From the NCBI GenBank assembly GCA_947377625.1, contig CANCGR010000044.1, positions 1-11,028 of the forward strand: a DNA stretch of 11,028 bases. Reading direction: 5' to 3'. The position numbers and the translations under genes were made by a program. Shown one piece after another: positions 1 through 6,836 of the stretch (the stretch's first letter is position 1; each line of letters opens with the position of its first letter). The DNA comes from Gammaproteobacteria bacterium (lineage in GTDB: Bacteria > Pseudomonadota > Gammaproteobacteria > Pseudomonadales > Pseudohongiellaceae). Under the pieces are notes generated by a model. That model was not told the origin of the DNA and did no database searches. It saw only the letters and a program-made list of their open reading frames with translations.

Positions 1-449
1 TGTGGCACCAGCATCGCCTGCCAGAGCACCACAGCACCATTCGCGTTGCTACCGGCAAATACCAGCGAGCTGCCATCAATACCAACCAACATCAGCCAGT
101 CCTGAAAGAACAAGCCAGCGTTGGTCAGCACGATCAGCAGCTTTGCTGACAGCGGCGCCTGCAGAAAAACGTCGGTTATTACGTCATTAATGCCTGCAAG
201 GTAAGCGACCACCAGGTAAACCAAGCTCAACGCAGCGACATAGCAATAGACGGGATAGAGCCGCAAATAACGGTTGATGTAGAAAGCGGAAACCGTTGAA
301 TAGGACTTGCTTGCCAGCAACACATGCGAGATCAGAAAGCCGGACACCATGTAGAACATGCGCACGGCATTTTGGCCACCGACGAAGACGAAACCGTAGC
401 AGTGCGTCAATAGCACACTGATAGCCAGCAGGATTCTCAGAGTTCCCAT
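1..449 (-). CDS. Acyltransferase-3 (OafA/WecH-type) membrane protein, N-terminal part, cut by the left edge
   Basis: The minus-strand frame from the ATG at 449 stays open to the window edge, giving 149 residues without a stop. It starts MGTLRILLAISVLLTHCYGF, followed by GGQNAVRMFYMVSGFLISHVL and then FYINRYLRLYPVY. This is the N-terminal pattern of the acyltransferase-3 family: an early LR, a conserved His (H16), an SGFLI stretch at the end of a membrane helix, and a basic R-x-x-R-L-x-P segment. These integral membrane proteins transfer acetyl or other acyl groups from the cytoplasm onto surface polysaccharides, lipids or peptidoglycan; the substrate cannot be told here. The start is well fixed: an in-frame TGA lies six codons upstream and no other start codon lies between. 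No good Shine-Dalgarno sequence precedes it. The C-terminal half or more lies outside the window. Confident of the family, not of the target. Confidence 0.85.
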   Translation of the reverse strand, partial: MGTLRILLAISVLLTHCYGFVFVGGQNAVRMFYMVSGFLISHVLLASKSYSTVSAFYINRYLRLYPVYCYVAALSLVYLVVAYLAGINDVITDVFLQAPLSAKLLIVLTNAGLFFQDWLMLVGIDGSSLVFAGSNANGAVVLWQAMLVP

Positions 450-454
450 TGGGC

Positions 455-469
455 GAACCCCATGGGTTC
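455..469. other. Short perfect hairpin directly upstream of the acyltransferase start
   Basis: GAACCC-CAT-GGGTTC is a perfect 6-bp inverted repeat with a 3-base loop. It ends 5 bases before the acyltransferase ATG at 449, where a ribosome-binding site would be expected. It could be a translational control hairpin, a weak terminator without a U-tract for the gene at 511-1026, or chance. Confidence 0.35.
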
Positions 470-510
470 AATCTCCATGTTGGTTGCTGGCCTGAAGGAC
501 GAACTTGCCG

Positions 511-1026
511 CTAGTTTTGTTGCTTCCAGCTGGTGGAGGCGTCTTCAAACTCTTTTTGCTTCTTGCTGTACTGGATCAACGCTCTCAGGAATTCCGGATG
601 CTCCTTGGCCACTTGTTTCATCTTGAGCTGAAAACCCTCGCGTTGCGCGGAAATTTTGGCTTCCAGCGGGATGCTGTTGGGCGTGGTGCCGAAGGCCAGG
701 TTGTCTGCATAGTCACGCGCGTGTTCCTGCATCGCGTCGCGTTCAAAACCGGTATCGCAGACCGCTTTCTTGAAGCGGCTACCCGTGGGCGGACGGATGC
801 TGCAGTTAACGGTGTAGCGCCGATCGTCATTGAATTTATTGAAAACGTCATAGGTATGTATTTCGGCTTCCATCATTTGCGTGCGCAGTTTGCGCACACG
901 TTCACCGATGATGGTTATTTCCTCGGGCTTGACCTGCTCGCTGTCCCGTACAGCTATGTTCTCTTGGCCCAGCGCGCAGAGCGGAGTGCATAGCGCCAAA
1001 ATCAGTGTAGCAATTCGAATGTTCAT
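511..1026 (-). CDS. Secreted protein of unknown function with two cysteines
   Basis: The product has 171 residues. The first 20 or so form a signal peptide: a basic NIR start, a hydrophobic core and a plausible cleavage site after ALG (residues 18-20). The mature protein is polar and mostly helical in character. It has an EEITIIGERVRKLR segment near residue 35, an acidic KFNDD segment at 64-68, one cysteine pair (C75 and C90) separated by a PPTGSRFKK stretch, and a Lys/Gln-rich C-terminus (about 130-171) that looks like an amphipathic helix. From memory, similar short periplasmic proteins with a GER-x-LR motif followed by an NDD motif and a Cys pair occur in Xanthomonadales and related gammaproteobacteria, with no known role. 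GAGGAA sits 7 bases before the ATG. It lies downstream of blaR1 on the same strand, probably as a separate transcript. Real gene: likely. Function: unknown. Confidence 0.75.
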   Translation of the reverse strand: MNIRIATLILALCTPLCALGQENIAVRDSEQVKPEEITIIGERVRKLRTQMMEAEIHTYDVFNKFNDDRRYTVNCSIRPPTGSRFKKAVCDTGFERDAMQEHARDYADNLAFGTTPNSIPLEAKISAQREGFQLKMKQVAKEHPEFLRALIQYSKKQKEFEDASTSWKQQN

Positions 1027-1040
1027 TGCGAGGTTCCTCT

Positions 1041-1068
1041 CTTATATATGTTCAACATTAAACTTCAA
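1041..1068 (-). promoter_or_regulatory. Possible promoter for the secreted-protein gene
   Basis: Read on the minus strand, TTGAAG (1068-1063) and TATAAG (1046-1041) are spaced by 16 bases, a fair sigma-70 match. The -10 box lies very close to the ATG at 1026, so the leader would be only about 8 bases and would cut into the ribosome-binding site. The true promoter may therefore be a different one in the same AT-rich stretch. Confidence 0.3.
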
Positions 1069-1070
1069 CT

Positions 1071-1103
1071 ACAACCAAAAACTCCAGCTGCATAAAGTGG
1101 AGT
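1071..1103 (-). terminator. Candidate intrinsic terminator after blaR1
   Basis: On the minus strand ACTCCA (1103-1098) and TGGAGT (1086-1081) form a perfect 6-bp stem with an 11-base loop. A run of T's follows directly (five T's, 1081-1077, the first within the stem). It begins 15 bases past the blaR1 stop and before the next gene. The stem is short and the loop long, so termination could be partial. Confidence 0.45.
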
Positions 1104-1117
1104 GTACTGCATCAGCA

Positions 1118-3211
1118 TTACCGGGTTTGTCCTACGCCAGCACTTGCTGCGTCAGAATTTCCTGCACCAGCGCTTTGTCCACCTGTGCTTGCTGCACCAG
1201 GAGCAGCAATACCATAGTTGGCAGGATTGGGGCCACTGGGTTCCACCGGGCCATAACCATTACTGCCGGTATTGGCTTCGTTCGTATAGGCAAATATGCC
1301 GTCCGCAAATCCTGATCGGGCTTTGGCTATCCTGGCTGAATCCAATTTCGCAGTCACCACATTAAACAGTTTGGCAAAGGCAGGGTAATTTTTGTTGTAG
1401 GTTGCAGCACTACAAAATGCTGTCAAATCCTGGTAATTCCTCAGCATGGTCGCCGCTATGGCTTCCTGGTTGGCCAAAGAAGCGGTGGAGGCCGCTGAGT
1501 AGTCGCGGGCCAATTTGTTGTACTCATCAGCCAGCGCTGCGCATTGCAATTTGAAATCGTAAAGCTGGTTGCTGTTGCTAATGTTTTTTACCATTTGGCA
1601 GGGTATGCGCCTGCGGTGTTGCCCGGGAGCATCTGCACATGCACTTGCTGTGGCATTCCATTGTGCAACAAATCTCAGGCCGTCCGATTTTGCGGCATTT
1701 ATGGACCGGGTCAGCGTGTCCATCGCGGCCAAGCCTGACCAGGTCGTGGGTAGCGGAGCGGAATTTTTTTCAACAGCAGGTGCCGCAGCGTGCAACGAAT
1801 TTGTACTCTCCATGGCAATTAATGCGTGAGTCGCCGACTTGTCAGCAGTCTGTGCAGAAGCAGTTGTTGCACCGCCATCAATGGCAGCAGCAGTTGTCGC
1901 TGTACTGCGGGTTACAGCCGGTTTGTTCTTGTCAATGCCAGCAGCAGGTGCTGACAGTGGCGATGCCGAAAACGATGAGGCCGGCGTTGACACTTGCTTT
2001 GGCTCCAGCGCCGGCATTGCCGGTGTCGGTGCCGTTGAAGTGACATGTTTGGCTGCTTCGGCAATAACCGGCAGATTTGCTGTTGATTGGGCAATGGCAA
2101 CAGTAGCTTCAACCGACTTTCCAGAAGCATTTTCAACAACAGGTTTGCTGAAGGCCAAACCACCGAAGACAAGCAACAGCAGACCAGTCAGTAACGAGTG
2201 CTTGCGGGCAGGGAACGACATTTGCACGATCATGACTATGCGTTTGCGCAACTCCGACGTGCTATCAACAATCCCTATGCCATTGGTGACCACAAAACGG
2301 CGTGACTGCGGCTGGCTGAGTTGCAGCAGCGTGTGGCCGTAAGCCTGTCCGTGGCGACAACCGAGATGGTGCAGGGTAGCGGCATCGCAAACCAGCTCGC
2401 GGTCATTGCGTATTCGGTTGAAGCCAAACCAGATAAGCGGGTTGAACCAATGCAGAATTTGCAGCAGTGCCAACAACCAGTTGCCGGCAATATCAAAACG
2501 TTTTACATGCATCAGTTCATGCAGGAACACATGGCGTAATTGCGCCTTGCTCAACTGGTGTTGAATGCCTTCGGGCAGCAACAACGCCGGCTTGAAGCAG
2601 CCGCTAATCAAGGGCGCTGCTATTGCAGGCGTGGTGATTAAACGAATTGGCGTCTGGCAAAGTGCTTCCTGGCGGCAACTGTCCAATAGTTTTTGCAAAT
2701 CGGGGTGGGCAGGGTGTGCCTGATGCACCAGCCGTGAGAAGCGAAAATTCCTGATCAACACCACACCCAGCAGTAGCACCACACCTGCACACCAGGTTAG
2801 CAGCAGCAGGTTGTACCAGCCAAAAGGAGTGCTCTCATTGGCCTGCTGGGCTGGCATGGAATTCACCAGCGCGGGTAAAAAGCCTGTTCGCGATATTTTG
2901 TTACGGTATGCATTTGGCGCTAATGGCATTGGTGCCGAGCCAGACTGGTTCGTGCTTGCCGCCGGGCCTGTAGGTGGCAGCTCAATCTGCACAGGAGCAA
3001 TGAATGCTTGCGGAATCACGGCTTTGAATCCAATCGGTGTCAACAGGCTGATCACCACCGGCAGCCACAGCAGATAATGACCATTGGCAGTCAGCAAGCG
3101 GCCCAACGTTTTTTGCACGAGGATAACCAGCACTATCAGCACGGAAGCTTTAAGCGTGCTGTAGACAATGAAAGCTGAAAAAACTGCTATGGCTTCCAGG
3201 AAACTTGCCAT
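1118..3211 (-). CDS. blaR1: BlaR1/MecR1-type M56 membrane metalloprotease with a non-standard sensor region
   Basis: The product has 697 residues. Membrane helices are visible near residues 8-33, 45-68, 133-153, 241-262 and 338-354. The cytoplasmic zinc-protease segment has HELMH at 231-235 and RELVCDAA at 271-278, whose Glu (E272) is the likely third zinc ligand. This is the M56 layout, in which a signal sensed outside triggers proteolysis that inactivates the paired BlaI repressor. After the last helix comes an Ala/Ser/Pro/Thr-rich linker (about 355-490), a more ordered part (about 490-640) with four cysteines (C525, C538, C557, C600), and a Gly/Ala/Ser/Asn/Pro-rich tail. I see no penicillin-binding SXXK/SXN/KTG domain as found in staphylococcal BlaR1, so the ligand is probably different. 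AAGGAG (3225-3220) lies 8 bases before the ATG, inside the end of blaI, and only 2 bases separate the two genes, so they are almost certainly co-transcribed. The symbol reflects the family, not proven beta-lactam sensing. Confidence 0.88.
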   Translation of the reverse strand: MASFLEAIAVFSAFIVYSTLKASVLIVLVILVQKTLGRLLTANGHYLLWLPVVISLLTPIGFKAVIPQAFIAPVQIELPPTGPAASTNQSGSAPMPLAPNAYRNKISRTGFLPALVNSMPAQQANESTPFGWYNLLLLTWCAGVVLLLGVVLIRNFRFSRLVHQAHPAHPDLQKLLDSCRQEALCQTPIRLITTPAIAAPLISGCFKPALLLPEGIQHQLSKAQLRHVFLHELMHVKRFDIAGNWLLALLQILHWFNPLIWFGFNRIRNDRELVCDAATLHHLGCRHGQAYGHTLLQLSQPQSRRFVVTNGIGIVDSTSELRKRIVMIVQMSFPARKHSLLTGLLLLVFGGLAFSKPVVENASGKSVEATVAIAQSTANLPVIAEAAKHVTSTAPTPAMPALEPKQVSTPASSFSASPLSAPAAGIDKNKPAVTRSTATTAAAIDGGATTASAQTADKSATHALIAMESTNSLHAAAPAVEKNSAPLPTTWSGLAAMDTLTRSINAAKSDGLRFVAQWNATASACADAPGQHRRRIPCQMVKNISNSNQLYDFKLQCAALADEYNKLARDYSAASTASLANQEAIAATMLRNYQDLTAFCSAATYNKNYPAFAKLFNVVTAKLDSARIAKARSGFADGIFAYTNEANTGSNGYGPVEPSGPNPANYGIAAPGAASTGGQSAGAGNSDAASAGVGQTR

Positions 3212-3213
3212 GA

Positions 3214-3597
3214 CTAGTTCTCCTTGTTGTATTTACTCAGTATGCGTTCGAGTTCAGCCCGGTCTTTTTTGCTGAGTGGGCTGGTTTTTACGAAATGGGC
3301 CAGCATCGGTGAGAAGGCGCCATCAAATACTCTCGAAAGAAATGAACTGCTGGCCTCGCCAATACATTCGTCTCTGGTAAACAGCGGCGTATAGCGATAG
3401 AGCTTGTCGACCACGGTGGCTTCCAGCACGCCTTTTTTCTGCAGCCGGCTTAACATGGTGCGCACGGTTTTGGCATGCCATTCCTGCAGGTCGACCAGTT
3501 GCTCCGTTACTTCATTGGCGGTCAGGCCTGGCGCTTGCCACAGCACTTTCATGATCTGCCATTCGGCGTCGGATATCTGGATCTGTTTGCTCATCAT
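3214..3597 (-). CDS. blaI: BlaI/MecI-family winged-helix repressor
   Basis: The product has 127 residues, the usual length for the family. The N-terminal winged-helix part (about 5-75) carries ISDAEWQIMKVLW, a recognition region around AKTVRTMLSRLQKKGVL (42-58), and a wing ending LYRYTPL. The C-terminal half (about 75-127) is the helical dimerisation part. These proteins bind TACA/TGTA palindromes as dimers and are cleaved after BlaR1 signalling. In S. aureus BlaI the cut is between N101 and F102. Here H101-F102 falls at the same numbers in a similar local context, so the scissile region seems kept with Asn replaced by His. Two adjacent ATGs (3597 and 3594) are possible starts. GAAGGG (3608-3603) is 5 or 8 bases upstream of them, so the choice is open. 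First gene of a blaI-blaR1 operon, divergent from comEC and probably self-repressing through the upstream palindromes. Confidence 0.92.
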   Translation of the reverse strand: MMSKQIQISDAEWQIMKVLWQAPGLTANEVTEQLVDLQEWHAKTVRTMLSRLQKKGVLEATVVDKLYRYTPLFTRDECIGEASSSFLSRVFDGAFSPMLAHFVKTSPLSKKDRAELERILSKYNKEN

Positions 3598-3650
3598 GAT
3601 TGCCCTTCAGTCGACTCCTGGGTAGCAGAAGCGTTGGTGCTTATGTTGCC

Positions 3651-3662
3651 TTACAACTGTAA
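3651..3662. promoter_or_regulatory. BlaI-type operator, proximal to blaI
   Basis: TTACA-AC-TGTAA is a perfect 12-base palindrome with the TACA-N2-TGTA core known for BlaI/MecI operators. Its right arm extends as TGTAATC, identical to the neighbouring site. It would lie just downstream of the inferred blaI transcription start. Confidence 0.7.
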
Positions 3663-3670
3663 TCCGAATT

Positions 3671-3690
3671 AAGATTACATCTGTAATCTT
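3671..3690. promoter_or_regulatory. BlaI-type operator, distal and perfect 20-base palindrome
   Basis: AAGATTACA-TC-TGTAATCTT is a perfect inverted repeat of 9-base arms around 2 bases, with the TACA-N2-TGTA core. Its centre is 24 bases from that of the other operator, just over two helical turns, so the two dimers could bind on roughly the same face. It overlaps the spacer and -10 of the proposed blaI promoter and abuts the presumed comEC promoter. Confidence 0.75.
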
Positions 3691-3700
3691 GTGTCTGCAA
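3672..3700 (-). promoter_or_regulatory. Likely blaI-blaR1 promoter under the operators
   Basis: On the minus strand TTGCAG (3700-3695) is followed after 17 bases by TAATCT (3677-3672). The -35 is good and the -10 modest. Repression would follow naturally because one operator covers the spacer/-10 and the other the start of transcription. The leader to blaI would be about 70 bases. Confidence 0.4.
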
Positions 3701-3719
3701 GTTTTTTAGCGACTATATT
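3689..3719 (+). promoter_or_regulatory. Possible comEC promoter
   Basis: TATATT (3714-3719) is a fair -10 box. The best -35, TTGTGT (3689-3694), sits at a long 19-base spacing, so the promoter is weak or activator-dependent. The -35 touches the edge of the distal BlaI-type operator. Confidence 0.3.
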
Positions 3720-3782
3720 CCTGCCAAATCATGCAAGTCCTACTAGACTGCTGATACCCAATCCCGGCCTGTCTTGTTCACT

Positions 3783-6131
3783 ATGCGTTCATGGACGATC
3801 GCATTCAGCCTCGGTGTGGCGTTGGCCGCGTTGCTGCCGACACTGCCTCCGGCAAATTTTGTTGTGGCTGGTTGTGCATGCCTCTTGCTGTTGCACTATT
3901 GGCCGCAGCTGCGTGCGCCAGCGGCTTTGTTGCTGGGCGCGCTCTGGTTATGCCTGGTCGCTGCCGACCGGTTGGTGCAGCGTTGGCCAGAGCCGCCGTT
4001 TGTGCGAGATGTATGGGTGGAGGCCACGGTCTGGAATCTGCCGGTAAACAACGGCGATTCGCAGCGTCTGCAGGTGCGGCTGGACAAGGTGTGCCTGTCA
4101 TCCATCGTTGCACACTGTAACTTTGCACAGCTGGCGGACGATGGCCGGCTGGTGCTGATCAGTGTTTATGAACCTCTGCACTTGCAGCCCGGCCAGCGCT
4201 GGCGTTGGCTGCTGCGCTTGCGGCCACCGCATGGCTTCGTCAATCCCGGCGGTTTTGACTATGAGGCCTGGTTGTTCCAGCAAGCCATCAGCGCCACCGG
4301 TTATCTGCGTGCGCATGCTGACAACCAGCTGTTGCAGGCCGAATCAAATCAGCAACTGTTGCAACAGTTGCGCTTCCGCTTGGCACAAACGCTGACGACA
4401 CCCGCTGCACTTGCGGCTCTTGACTATCCACATCTATTGCGTGCGCTCACGATAGGCGATGGCAGCGGCATCAGTGACGCTGAATGGCAGCTGTTTGCAG
4501 ACACCGGCACCACGCACTTGCTGGTGATCTCAGGCTCGCACGTGGCGCTGATTGTGGTGCTGCTCTACGCAAGCGGTTATTGGCTCGGCTCGCGCTGGCA
4601 TCGGCTGTTGTTGTATGTGCCGGCCACATGGCCGGCGACTGTTATTGCGTTGAGTGGCGCGTGGGTTTACAGCGGGCTGGCCGGATTCACGTTGCCGGCA
4701 CAACGCGCGTGGGTGATGGTCGCCGTGGTATTGCTGGCGCGGCTATGGCGCCGGCAAGTGCAGACCTGGCACTGTCTGGCGTTGGCACTTTGCGCAGTGC
4801 TGGCGTGGGACCCGCTGTCGATTTTGAACACCGGCTTCTGGCTGTCGTTTGTGGCGGTATCGGTGTTGCTGATCAGCTCGGCTCCCACTGCTTCAGAACC
4901 TGTTTGGTGGCGTCGCTGGTGGCAGGCCCTGTGGACTCTGTTGTTGTTGCAAGCGCGCATGAGCATTGCGCTTTTGCCGATTGTTCTGGTGTGCTTCCAG
5001 CAAACCAGTGTGCTGGCACCACTGGTGAATCTGCCGTTGATTCCGCTGCTGGGTGCAGTAGTGGTGCCACTGGCGCTGGCCGGTGTGTTGCTGGCTTTAT
5101 TGTGGCCAGCAGCGGGTTTGCTGTTATTGCGCATAGCGGATGCAGTGCTGGGTTTTTGCATGCAAGTGCTGCATTGGAGCACCGGGCTGCTGCCCGCCAA
5201 CATGCTGGTGTTGCCGAGTTTGACTACTGCGGGTCTGTTGTTGCTGGTGGCTGCTGTGCTCGTTACCTTGCTGGCCCGTCAGCGCTGGCAACGACTGACC
5301 GCACTGGCTTTGCTGCCGTGTGTGTTCTGGCTGCTGCAAACTCCCGTGCAGCAAGAGGCTTTGCGCGTGCAGGCGCTGGATGTGGGCCAGGGTCTGGCCA
5401 TCAGTGTCAGCACGCCTCATCATCATTTGCTGTATGACACCGGCCCACAATTCAGCAAGAACTTCGATGCCGGTTCCGACGTGGTGTTGCCGGTGCTGCG
5501 GCATGCCAATGTTCACGCACTGGATCGCGTAATTGTCAGTCATGCCGACAAGGATCACGCTGGTGGCTTGCCTGCACTGCTCAAGGCGTTTCCGGCTGCG
5601 GGCTATAGCAGCTCAGTGCTGTCGCTGTTTCCTGCGTCGACCAACGGCGAATTATGCAGAGCCGATCAGCACTGGCAGTGGGATGCCGCGCGTTTTGAGA
5701 TCCTGCATCCGGATGCAAGCCACTACGACGACAACAACGGCTCCTGCGTGTTATTGATCGAGGCCGCAGGCAAGCGCGTGCTGTTGACCGGCGACATCGA
5801 AAAGCCGGCCGAAGCATTGTTGCTGCAGCGCTATGCCGATCTGCACGCCGATGTGCTGATCGCGCCCCATCATGGCAGCCGCTCTTCGTCGACGCAGGCC
5901 TTCATTGGCAGCGTGGCACCGCACTATGTCATCTATTCCACCGGCTACCAGAACCGTTTCAACCACCCGGCTGCTGAAGTGAGGGCGCGTTATCAAGCCT
6001 TGTCAGCCAGGGAATTCAATACCGCCACACAAGGTGCGGTAAGCATTTCGGTAGCTGCCGACGGCACCCTTGCCGTCAACGGCGAGCGGCAGGCCCAGCC
6101 CCACTTCTGGCGCAGCCGCGACTCACCGTGA
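3783..6131 (+). CDS. comEC: ComEC/Rec2 DNA-uptake channel protein
   Basis: The product has 782 residues from the ATG at 3783; an in-frame TTG at 3774 would add three, and neither start has a clear Shine-Dalgarno sequence. ComEC brings single-stranded transforming DNA across the inner membrane. The order of parts is the usual one. Two or more N-terminal helices and a DUF4131/OB-like segment (to about residue 190) come first. The multi-helix competence domain (about 210-510) includes GTTHLLVISGSHVAL, with H245 and SGSH at 250-253. A C-terminal metallo-beta-lactamase domain (from about 522) follows, with HADKDH at 587-592, LLTGDIE, and HHGS at 696-699. The metal-binding residues are all present, so the nuclease-like domain looks intact. 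Length is normal and no frameshift is seen. It is transcribed divergently from blaI and lies 59 bases before exbB. Confidence 0.95.
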   Translation: MRSWTIAFSLGVALAALLPTLPPANFVVAGCACLLLLHYWPQLRAPAALLLGALWLCLVAADRLVQRWPEPPFVRDVWVEATVWNLPVNNGDSQRLQVRLDKVCLSSIVAHCNFAQLADDGRLVLISVYEPLHLQPGQRWRWLLRLRPPHGFVNPGGFDYEAWLFQQAISATGYLRAHADNQLLQAESNQQLLQQLRFRLAQTLTTPAALAALDYPHLLRALTIGDGSGISDAEWQLFADTGTTHLLVISGSHVALIVVLLYASGYWLGSRWHRLLLYVPATWPATVIALSGAWVYSGLAGFTLPAQRAWVMVAVVLLARLWRRQVQTWHCLALALCAVLAWDPLSILNTGFWLSFVAVSVLLISSAPTASEPVWWRRWWQALWTLLLLQARMSIALLPIVLVCFQQTSVLAPLVNLPLIPLLGAVVVPLALAGVLLALLWPAAGLLLLRIADAVLGFCMQVLHWSTGLLPANMLVLPSLTTAGLLLLVAAVLVTLLARQRWQRLTALALLPCVFWLLQTPVQQEALRVQALDVGQGLAISVSTPHHHLLYDTGPQFSKNFDAGSDVVLPVLRHANVHALDRVIVSHADKDHAGGLPALLKAFPAAGYSSSVLSLFPASTNGELCRADQHWQWDAARFEILHPDASHYDDNNGSCVLLIEAAGKRVLLTGDIEKPAEALLLQRYADLHADVLIAPHHGSRSSSTQAFIGSVAPHYVIYSTGYQNRFNHPAAEVRARYQALSAREFNTATQGAVSISVAADGTLAVNGERQAQPHFWRSRDSP

Positions 6132-6154
6132 GGGTAGGGCATAGAGGGGGGTTA

Positions 6155-6163
6155 TGGTAAAGT
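6155..6163 (+). promoter_or_regulatory. Possible extended -10 promoter before exbB
   Basis: TGG-TAAAGT has the TGn extension and a 4-of-6 match to the -10 consensus, 27 bases before the exbB start. No -35 match is seen. If real, it would give the msbA-lpxK-kdsB cluster a transcript independent of comEC. Confidence 0.3.
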
Positions 6164-6190
6164 GCCGGCAGCAATCAAGGAGCCCTGCGA

Positions 6191-6817
6191 GTGTTCGAAA
6201 TCATAGTCTCCGGTGGGGTGATGATGATCCCCATCATCCTGTGTTCCATCATCGCCATCGCCATCATCATTGAACGTTTCTGGTCATTGAATTCTGCCCG
6301 CATCGCCCCGCGCAATGCGCTGGCTGAGGTGTGGGGCAAGCTGCGGCATGGCCAGATGGATGCCGCGCAATTGCGTGAGCTGCGCATGTCGTCGCCACTC
6401 GGCCAGATCCTGGCCGCCGGTCTCGTCAACGCCAAGGCTGGGCGCACCATCATGATCGAAAGCATTGAGCAGGCGGCTTCCCATGTGGTGCACGACATGG
6501 AACGCTATCTGGGCATTCTTGGCACCATTGCTGCGATCGCGCCACTAATGGGGTTGCTTGGCACCGTATTGGGCATGATCCAGGTGTTCAGCAACACGAT
6601 GAAGATGGGTAACGGCGACATCAATGTGCTGTCGGGTGGCATCGCGGTGGCGCTGGTCACTACGGCCTCCGGGCTGGTCGTGGCGATTCCTTCGATGTTT
6701 TTCTACCGGATGTTTCTGCGCCGCGTGGAAACACTGGTAATCGAACTCGAACGTGAATCGATCAAGCTGGTGGATGCGCTGCACAGCAGTCGTGCAGTCG
6801 AAGTGCAGAACACTTGA
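6191..6817 (+). CDS. exbB: ExbB/TolQ/MotA-family proton channel subunit
   Basis: The product has 208 residues starting at GTG, with AAGGAG 8 bases upstream fixing the start. Three membrane helices are visible: about 10-29, 109-131 (GILGTIAAIAPLMGLLGTVLGMI, the family signature) and 150-173 (IAVALVTTASGLVVAIPSMFF, with the conserved Thr/Ala/Gly face lining the proton path). A cytoplasmic loop of about 75 residues lies between helices 1 and 2, as expected. ExbB pentamers with ExbD use the proton gradient to drive a partner such as TonB. No tonB gene is present here. In several gammaproteobacteria an ExbBD pair sits between comEC and the lipid A genes, as here. The partner and job of this particular copy are not clear. 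Confidence 0.93.
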   Translation: MFEIIVSGGVMMIPIILCSIIAIAIIIERFWSLNSARIAPRNALAEVWGKLRHGQMDAAQLRELRMSSPLGQILAAGLVNAKAGRTIMIESIEQAASHVVHDMERYLGILGTIAAIAPLMGLLGTVLGMIQVFSNTMKMGNGDINVLSGGIAVALVTTASGLVVAIPSMFFYRMFLRRVETLVIELERESIKLVDALHSSRAVEVQNT

Positions 6818-6836
6818 GGCTGTCAATCGCCCGCCT

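Noticed and set aside
187..471. 94-codon minus-strand open frame at the left end
   Set aside because: It overlaps the acyltransferase in a different frame. The acyltransferase frame has the family motifs and this one has none.
987..990. Possible lipoprotein signal in the secreted protein (Cys in the signal peptide)
   Set aside because: The residues before Cys13 and Cys17 (ALC, PLC) do not fit a lipobox, which needs Gly, Ala or Ser directly before the Cys.
505..993. 162-codon plus-strand open frame opposite the secreted-protein gene
   Set aside because: The opposite strand has a signal peptide, a good ribosome-binding site and a family-like pattern; this frame has none of these.
1639..2342. 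Several plus-strand frames and Gln/Ala-rich repetitive look opposite blaR1
   Set aside because: They reflect the low-complexity Ala/Ser/Pro/Thr linker of blaR1 read on the other strand. No exact tandem repeat unit was found.
4484..5437. 317-codon plus-strand open frame inside comEC
   Set aside because: It lies wholly within comEC in another frame. Its product is an Ala/Gly/Cys-rich string without recognisable motifs, while comEC itself has full domain evidence.
6121..6135. CTCAC-C-GTGAG inverted repeat at the comEC stop as a terminator
   Set aside because: Only five base pairs with a one-base loop and no T-run; not credible as a terminator.
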